DNA of 11,932 nt from JBFHNV01 sp965365655 (GTDB lineage Bacteria; Pseudomonadota; Gammaproteobacteria; HK1): NCBI GenBank assembly GCA_965365655.1, contig CBDUCN010000145.1, positions 1 through 11,932 of the forward strand, given 5' to 3'. Below are positions 8,338 to 11,932 of the stretch, one piece after another. The translations under genes and the position numbers were made by a program. The notes under the pieces were generated by a model that saw only the letters and a list, made by a program, of their open reading frames with translations, was not told the origin of the DNA and searched no databases. Position 1 is the first letter of the stretch; each line of letters starts with the position of its first letter.

Positions 8338-8351
8338 GCCCGGCGCCGGGC
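8338..8351. repeat. Perfect 14-bp GC palindrome in the leader of the cyclase-like gene
   Basis: GCCCGGCGCCGGGC reads the same on both strands and ends 65 bp before the ATG at 8417. It could be a dimeric protein binding site or an RNA hairpin in the leader. It is made only of G and C in GC-rich DNA, so chance is a real alternative. Confidence 0.25.
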
Positions 8352-8402
8352 GGCGCCACCGGACGCGGCCGGGGCCCTCGCGGCACGCGCGACGAGATGC
8401 GA

Positions 8403-8410
8403 GAAAGGGG
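8403..8410 (+). promoter_or_regulatory. Ribosome binding site that fixes the start at 8417
   Basis: GAAAGGGG lies six bases upstream of the ATG at 8417. This purine-rich site decides in favour of 8417 over the in-frame ATG at 8333. The extra 28 residues from 8333 would be a low-complexity Arg/Gly run with no place before a SAM domain. Confidence 0.65.
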
Positions 8411-8416
8411 TCCGGC

Positions 8417-11400
8417 ATGGACGACGAGCTGAAGCGCTGGCTCTCACGCCACCGGCTCGACGAATACGCGCCCGTGCTCGAAGAGCACCGCATCGACGAT
8501 CTCGCGATGCTGCGCGCGCTCGACCGCAGCGAGCGCGCCGAGCTGATCGTCCCGCTCGGCGATCGCAAGCGTCTCGAGTGGGCCCTCGCCGAGAGCGCGC
8601 ACGGCGCGCCGCAGGCACCGCCCGGCGGCCCGGCGCCCGCGCCGCCGTCCCTGCAGCTCGCGCGAGGCTTCCGGCGCAAGCAGCTCACGGTGATGTTCGT
8701 CGACCTCGTCGGCTCCACCCGGCTCGCCCAGCAGCTCGACCCCGAGGACTTCGGGGAGTTCCTCGAGGCGTGGTTCGACTGCTGCACGCGCGTCACGCGC
8801 GACGATTACGGAGGCGAGATCGAGGGCGGCGACCGCGGCGACGGGTTCCGCGTGCTGTTCGGCGAGCCGGAGGCCAGCGAGAGCGATGCCGAGCGTGCGG
8901 TGGCCGCCGGCCTCGACGTGATCGCGTCGGTGTCCCGGCTTCGCGTGAACGGCCGCAAGGCCCAGGTCCACGTCGGCATCGCCACCGGGCTGACCCTCGT
9001 CGGGCCGGGCGCGCACGGGCGCAAGTGCGCCTACGGCGAGCCGGCCCACATCGCGGCCTGGCTGCAGAAGGCCGCCGGACCCGACAGCATCCTGATGGCC
9101 GGATCGACGCGGCGCCTCGTCGGCAACCTCTTCGAGCTCGAGGACTGCGGCGAGCAGCAGGTCGGCAACTCCGATCTGCGCGTGCGCGCGTGGCGCGTGC
9201 TGGGCCGCACCGCTCACGAGAACCGCTTCGAGGCCACCCGCGGGGCCTGGTCGCTGACGCCGCTGATCGGGCGCGAGCTCGAGCTCGACGCACTGCGCCG
9301 GCACTGGGGCGACGCGGTCGGGGGGAACGGCCAGGTCGTGCTCGTCACCGGCGACTCCGGCATCGGGAAGTCGCGCCTGGTGGAAAATTTCACGTCGACG
9401 CTAGAGGTCGGGCCGGCCCGGGTGCTGCGCTTCTACTGCTCTCCGTACCACGGCACCAGCACGCTGTACCCGGTGATCCAGCACATCCGCCGCGAGGCGG
9501 GCCTGCGCGATCAGGACCCGCCGCAGCAGCAGGCCGAGAAGCTGTTCGCGGTGATGTCGTCGCGCGAGGAGCTCGACCCCGTGACCGCGCACGCACTGCT
9601 GAAGCTGTTCTCGATCCGGCTCGAGAACGGTGCGCCGCCGCACCCCGCGAGCCCCGGATGGCAGAGGGAGCTCACCTTCAGGGCGTTCGAGCGATACCTG
9701 CGCCGCGCCAGCGCGTACACGCCGGTGCTCGCGATCATCGAGGATCTGCACTGGGCGGATCACACCACGCTGGAGCTGCTCGAGCGGTGCGTCGTCCAGA
9801 TGACCGGCCGCAGCGCGATGCTGGTCGCGACGTTCCGCGACGGCGAGATGCCGAAGCCCGTGTGGGCCTCGGAGGCCAGCGTGCGCTCGCTGCAGCTCAA
9901 ACGGCTCAGCCCTGCCAAGTGCGCCGCGATGCTTCGCGAGCTCGCGGGCCAGAAGAAGCTGCACGACGAGACCGTCGCCGCGATCCTGCAGGCCTGCGAC
10001 GGAGTGCCTTTCTTCCTCGAGGAGCTGTTTCGCAGCGTCGTCGATTCCGATGCGTCGCAGGTGCGCGACGGCGGCGACGACGCCGCCGGCTACGGCCCGC
10101 CCCTCGACATTCCGAGCACCCTGCAGGAGCTGCTGACCGCGAGACTGGACCGGCTCGGCGATCACAAGGTCGTGGCGCAGATCGGCGCCGTCATCGGCCG
10201 CGAGTTCACGCGCGAGCTGCTCGCGAAGGTGTCCGGGATCGACGAGTACGAGCTGGCACGGGCGCTGCGGCGGCTGGCGGATGAGAGCATCGTCGTGCGC
10301 CGCCCGCACGCAGAGCGCGAGACCTACTTCTTCCGCCACGCGCTGATGCAGCAGGCGGCGCTGTCCGGGCTGCTCCACACCCATCGGCGTGACATTCACG
10401 CGCGCATCGGCGCCGTCGTCGAGGAGGACCATCCGGAGATCGTCGACGCCGAGCCGGAGATGCTGGCCCGCCACTTCGAGGAGGCGGGCCTCGCGCGCAA
10501 GGCCATCGAGTACTGGGGCCGCGCCGGGCGGACGGCGCTGGAGCGCTGCGCCAACCGCGAATCGGTGCTGCGCCTGAACCGCGCGCTCGAGCTGCTGCCC
10601 GCGCTGGAGGACGAGCGCGCCCGCGCACGGGCGGAGCTGGACCTGCGGCTGTCGCTGGGGTCCGCGCTGCTGATGCGTGAAGGGCACGACTCCCCTGCCG
10701 TGGCCGCCGCGTACGCGCGCGCGCGCGAGCTGTGCGAGGACGTCGGCGACGAGCACAAGCTGCTGGAGGCGACCGCCGGGCTGGCGCGCTGCTACCTGTC
10801 GCATGCCGCGTATCCGCGCGTGTGGGATCTCGGCTGGCAGGGCGTTCAGCTCGCAGGCCGGCTCGGCGACGACGCGCTGCTCGAGGAAGGCCACCTGATG
10901 CTGGGCGCGTGCCTGTTCTACCAGGGCAAGCAGAACGCGGCGCAGGAACACCTGGAGCACGCCTGGGAGCTGCTGAGCCGCCGGCGGGGATGCGACGAGT
11001 CGGTCAACCGGCCCACCGATCCGCGGGTGATGTGTCTCGCGTTCAGGTCCTGGAACCTGTGGAACCTGGGGCGCCCGGACAGCGCACGCCGCAGCGGCGA
11101 GCAGGCCTTGAGCCTCGCGCGGAGTGTCGGACACCCGTACGGCCTCGGCTTCGCGCTGTTCTTCGCCGCGGTGCTGCAGCACCGTCTGCGCAACGTCGAC
11201 GCCGCGCGCGAGCATGCGCAGGAAGCCATCGAGGTGTCCGAGGGACCCGGCTTCGCGCGCTGGCTCGCGGGTGGCCGGATCCTGCTCGGCTGGACGATGG
11301 CGAGCGACGGGCAGCACGAGCAGGCGCTCGCGACGATCGAGCGGGGGCTGAGCTGGTGGCGCGACAACTCCCGCCAGGGTCTGCCGCACCTGCAGGCGCT

Positions 11401-11824
11401 GCTCGCGGAGGTCTACGTGGAGATCGGGGACTTCGGCCGCGCCGTGGCGACGCTGCGGGACTCGCTGTCGCTGGTGGAGCGCACCGGCGAGCACCGCTAC
11501 GAGCCTGAGATCTGGCGACTGCTGGGCGAGACGTCCGCGCGCGCCGCCGACGCGGGCGTCCCGGGCGTCTCGCCCGGGGACGTCGAGCCGCACCTGCGCC
11601 GCGCGATCGCCGTCGCGCGGGCGCAGGGGGCGCGATCGCTCGAGCTGCGCGCCGCGGTCAGCCTCGGCACGCATCTCGCGCGCACGGACCCGCACGCCGA
11701 CGTCGCCGGCGTGCTCGCTGCGCCCCTGCGCTGGTTCGAGCAGGCCGGCGAAGGCCTGGACACGCCCGAGTACCGGCTGGGGCGCTCGATGCTGACGGAC
11801 GTCCGCGGCGCGAGCCGCCACTGA
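8417..11824 (+). CDS. SAM domain - class III cyclase homology domain - STAND/AAA ATPase - TPR-like signalling protein, 1135 aa
   Basis: Residues 1-60 (LKRWLSRHRLDEYAPVLEEH onward) match the SAM domain that precedes many bacterial cyclase/ATPase proteins, and a Pro/Ala linker follows. The cyclase homology domain (about 85-265) has FVDLVGST with metal ligand D96 and GDRGDGF with D142. The usual Asn-x3-Arg of class III cyclases is His211-x3-Trp215 (AHIAAWL), and the base-selecting Lys position has no Lys, so catalysis is doubtful. The ATPase (about 285-560) has Walker A GDSGIGKS (K318) and Walker B IIEDLHWAD (D443). A winged-helix-like part follows (about 565-680, FFRHALMQQAA at 638-648), then helical TPR-like repeats (about 690-1110). 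There is no signal peptide, membrane segment or LuxR-type DNA-binding domain, so it is probably a cytoplasmic signal integrator and not a direct transcription factor. It is divergent from the NRPS; a regulatory link is plausible but unproven. The family and length are common in proteobacteria. Confidence 0.9.
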   Translation: MDDELKRWLSRHRLDEYAPVLEEHRIDDLAMLRALDRSERAELIVPLGDRKRLEWALAESAHGAPQAPPGGPAPAPPSLQLARGFRRKQLTVMFVDLVGSTRLAQQLDPEDFGEFLEAWFDCCTRVTRDDYGGEIEGGDRGDGFRVLFGEPEASESDAERAVAAGLDVIASVSRLRVNGRKAQVHVGIATGLTLVGPGAHGRKCAYGEPAHIAAWLQKAAGPDSILMAGSTRRLVGNLFELEDCGEQQVGNSDLRVRAWRVLGRTAHENRFEATRGAWSLTPLIGRELELDALRRHWGDAVGGNGQVVLVTGDSGIGKSRLVENFTSTLEVGPARVLRFYCSPYHGTSTLYPVIQHIRREAGLRDQDPPQQQAEKLFAVMSSREELDPVTAHALLKLFSIRLENGAPPHPASPGWQRELTFRAFERYLRRASAYTPVLAIIEDLHWADHTTLELLERCVVQMTGRSAMLVATFRDGEMPKPVWASEASVRSLQLKRLSPAKCAAMLRELAGQKKLHDETVAAILQACDGVPFFLEELFRSVVDSDASQVRDGGDDAAGYGPPLDIPSTLQELLTARLDRLGDHKVVAQIGAVIGREFTRELLAKVSGIDEYELARALRRLADESIVVRRPHAERETYFFRHALMQQAALSGLLHTHRRDIHARIGAVVEEDHPEIVDAEPEMLARHFEEAGLARKAIEYWGRAGRTALERCANRESVLRLNRALELLPALEDERARARAELDLRLSLGSALLMREGHDSPAVAAAYARARELCEDVGDEHKLLEATAGLARCYLSHAAYPRVWDLGWQGVQLAGRLGDDALLEEGHLMLGACLFYQGKQNAAQEHLEHAWELLSRRRGCDESVNRPTDPRVMCLAFRSWNLWNLGRPDSARRSGEQALSLARSVGHPYGLGFALFFAAVLQHRLRNVDAAREHAQEAIEVSEGPGFARWLAGGRILLGWTMASDGQHEQALATIERGLSWWRDNSRQGLPHLQALLAEVYVEIGDFGRAVATLRDSLSLVERTGEHRYEPEIWRLLGETSARAADAGVPGVSPGDVEPHLRRAIAVARAQGARSLELRAAVSLGTHLARTDPHADVAGVLAAPLRWFEQAGEGLDTPEYRLGRSMLTDVRGASRH

Positions 11825-11834
11825 GGCGACCGCC

Positions 11835-11874
11835 CGGAAATCGACATGGCCGCGAAGCGAGCCGGAATTCGACA
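11835..11874. repeat. Direct repeat of a 12-mer downstream of the cyclase-like gene
   Basis: CGGAAATCGACA (11835-11846) and CGGAATTCGACA (11863-11874) differ at one base and start 28 bp apart. The second copy is the left arm of the inverted repeat that follows, so three copies of one motif sit within about 55 bp. Confidence 0.5.
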
Positions 11875-11889
11875 GGACGTCGAATTCCG
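11863..11889 (+). terminator. Perfect 11-bp inverted repeat, probable transcription terminator hairpin
   Basis: CGGAATTCGAC (11863-11873) and GTCGAATTCCG (11879-11889) pair perfectly around a 5-nt loop, starting 39 bp after the stop at 11824. The position suits a terminator or a 3' mRNA-stabilising hairpin. No T-run follows, which is common in GC-rich genomes but leaves factor-independent termination doubtful. It could also be a dispersed intergenic repeat unit. Confidence 0.5.
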
Positions 11890-11932
11890 ACAGTGATCAA
11901 TGCGCCGCCGCGGTGCGCCCCCGCTCGGCGCT

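Larger units (their letters stand above)
7980..8416. other. Divergent intergenic region between the NRPS and the cyclase-like gene
   Basis: This 437-bp stretch separates two genes that point away from each other, so it must hold both promoters and any shared control sites. I see no convincing small gene in it. It contains a weak sigma70-like element on the minus strand (8203-8232), a possible plus-strand -35-like TTGCCC at 8266 with GATAAG at 8292 (20 bp apart, too wide to trust), a 14-bp palindrome at 8338-8351, and two near-identical 14-mers at 8142-8155 and 8231-8244. No operator of a known regulator is recognisable. Confidence 0.6.

Noticed and set aside
8333..8416. In-frame upstream start giving a 28-residue longer cyclase-like protein
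   Set aside because: The extension is low-complexity and has no ribosome binding site, whereas GAAAGGGG sits six bases before the ATG at 8417 and the SAM domain starts there.
7954..8796. Minus-strand frame of 280 codons across the divergent gap
   Set aside because: It overlaps the starts of both real genes, is rich in Arg/Ser, and shows no domain. It would leave no promoter space.
9401..11821. An 806-codon minus-strand frame antisense to the ATPase and TPR part of the cyclase-like gene
   Set aside because: It is an Arg/Gln/Val-rich shadow with no recognisable domain, opposite a gene with clear Walker motifs.

Overview
The window is a very GC-rich (about 70% by eye), almost fully coding stretch of bacterial DNA. 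It holds the start of a small non-ribosomal peptide biosynthesis locus and a divergent signalling gene. GC content and codon use fit a high-GC proteobacterium. SAM/cyclase/ATPase/TPR proteins like the one on the right are common there, but an actinobacterium or another high-GC phylum cannot be excluded. No rRNA, tRNA, CRISPR array, transposase or integrase was seen.

Minus strand, reading right to left from 7979: a 2146-residue NRPS, then a 63-residue charged coiled-coil protein, then an M1-type (gluzincin) metallopeptidase-like gene that runs off the left edge. The gaps are 83 and 70 bp, so the three probably form one transcription unit. The NRPS is ordered acyl ligase - carrier - condensation - adenylation - carrier - condensation. 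Its first ligase domain resembles the oxalate-CoA ligase/Pcs60 type of acyl-activating enzyme rather than an amino-acid A domain. The second A domain has an acidic pocket that suggests a basic amino acid. The protein ends on a condensation domain with no thioesterase or reductase, so the product is either handed to another enzyme or released onto an amine.

Plus strand, from 8417: a 1135-residue protein with an N-terminal SAM domain, a class III cyclase homology domain, a STAND/AAA-type ATPase and a long helical TPR-like region. The cyclase domain keeps both metal-binding aspartates, but the usual transition-state Asn and Arg are His and Trp, so it is probably a sensor or scaffold rather than an active cyclase. 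The 437-bp gap between the divergent starts has weak promoter-like and palindromic elements. After this gene lies a perfect 11-bp stem with a related direct repeat.

The most unusual points are the loading module on a small NRPS with no release domain, the neighbouring peptidase-like protein that seems to lack the M1 catalytic tyrosine, the small coiled-coil protein between them, and the degenerate cyclase domain. Together they suggest an acylated, probably basic amino-acid product with atypical release. That linkage is inferred from gene order only.
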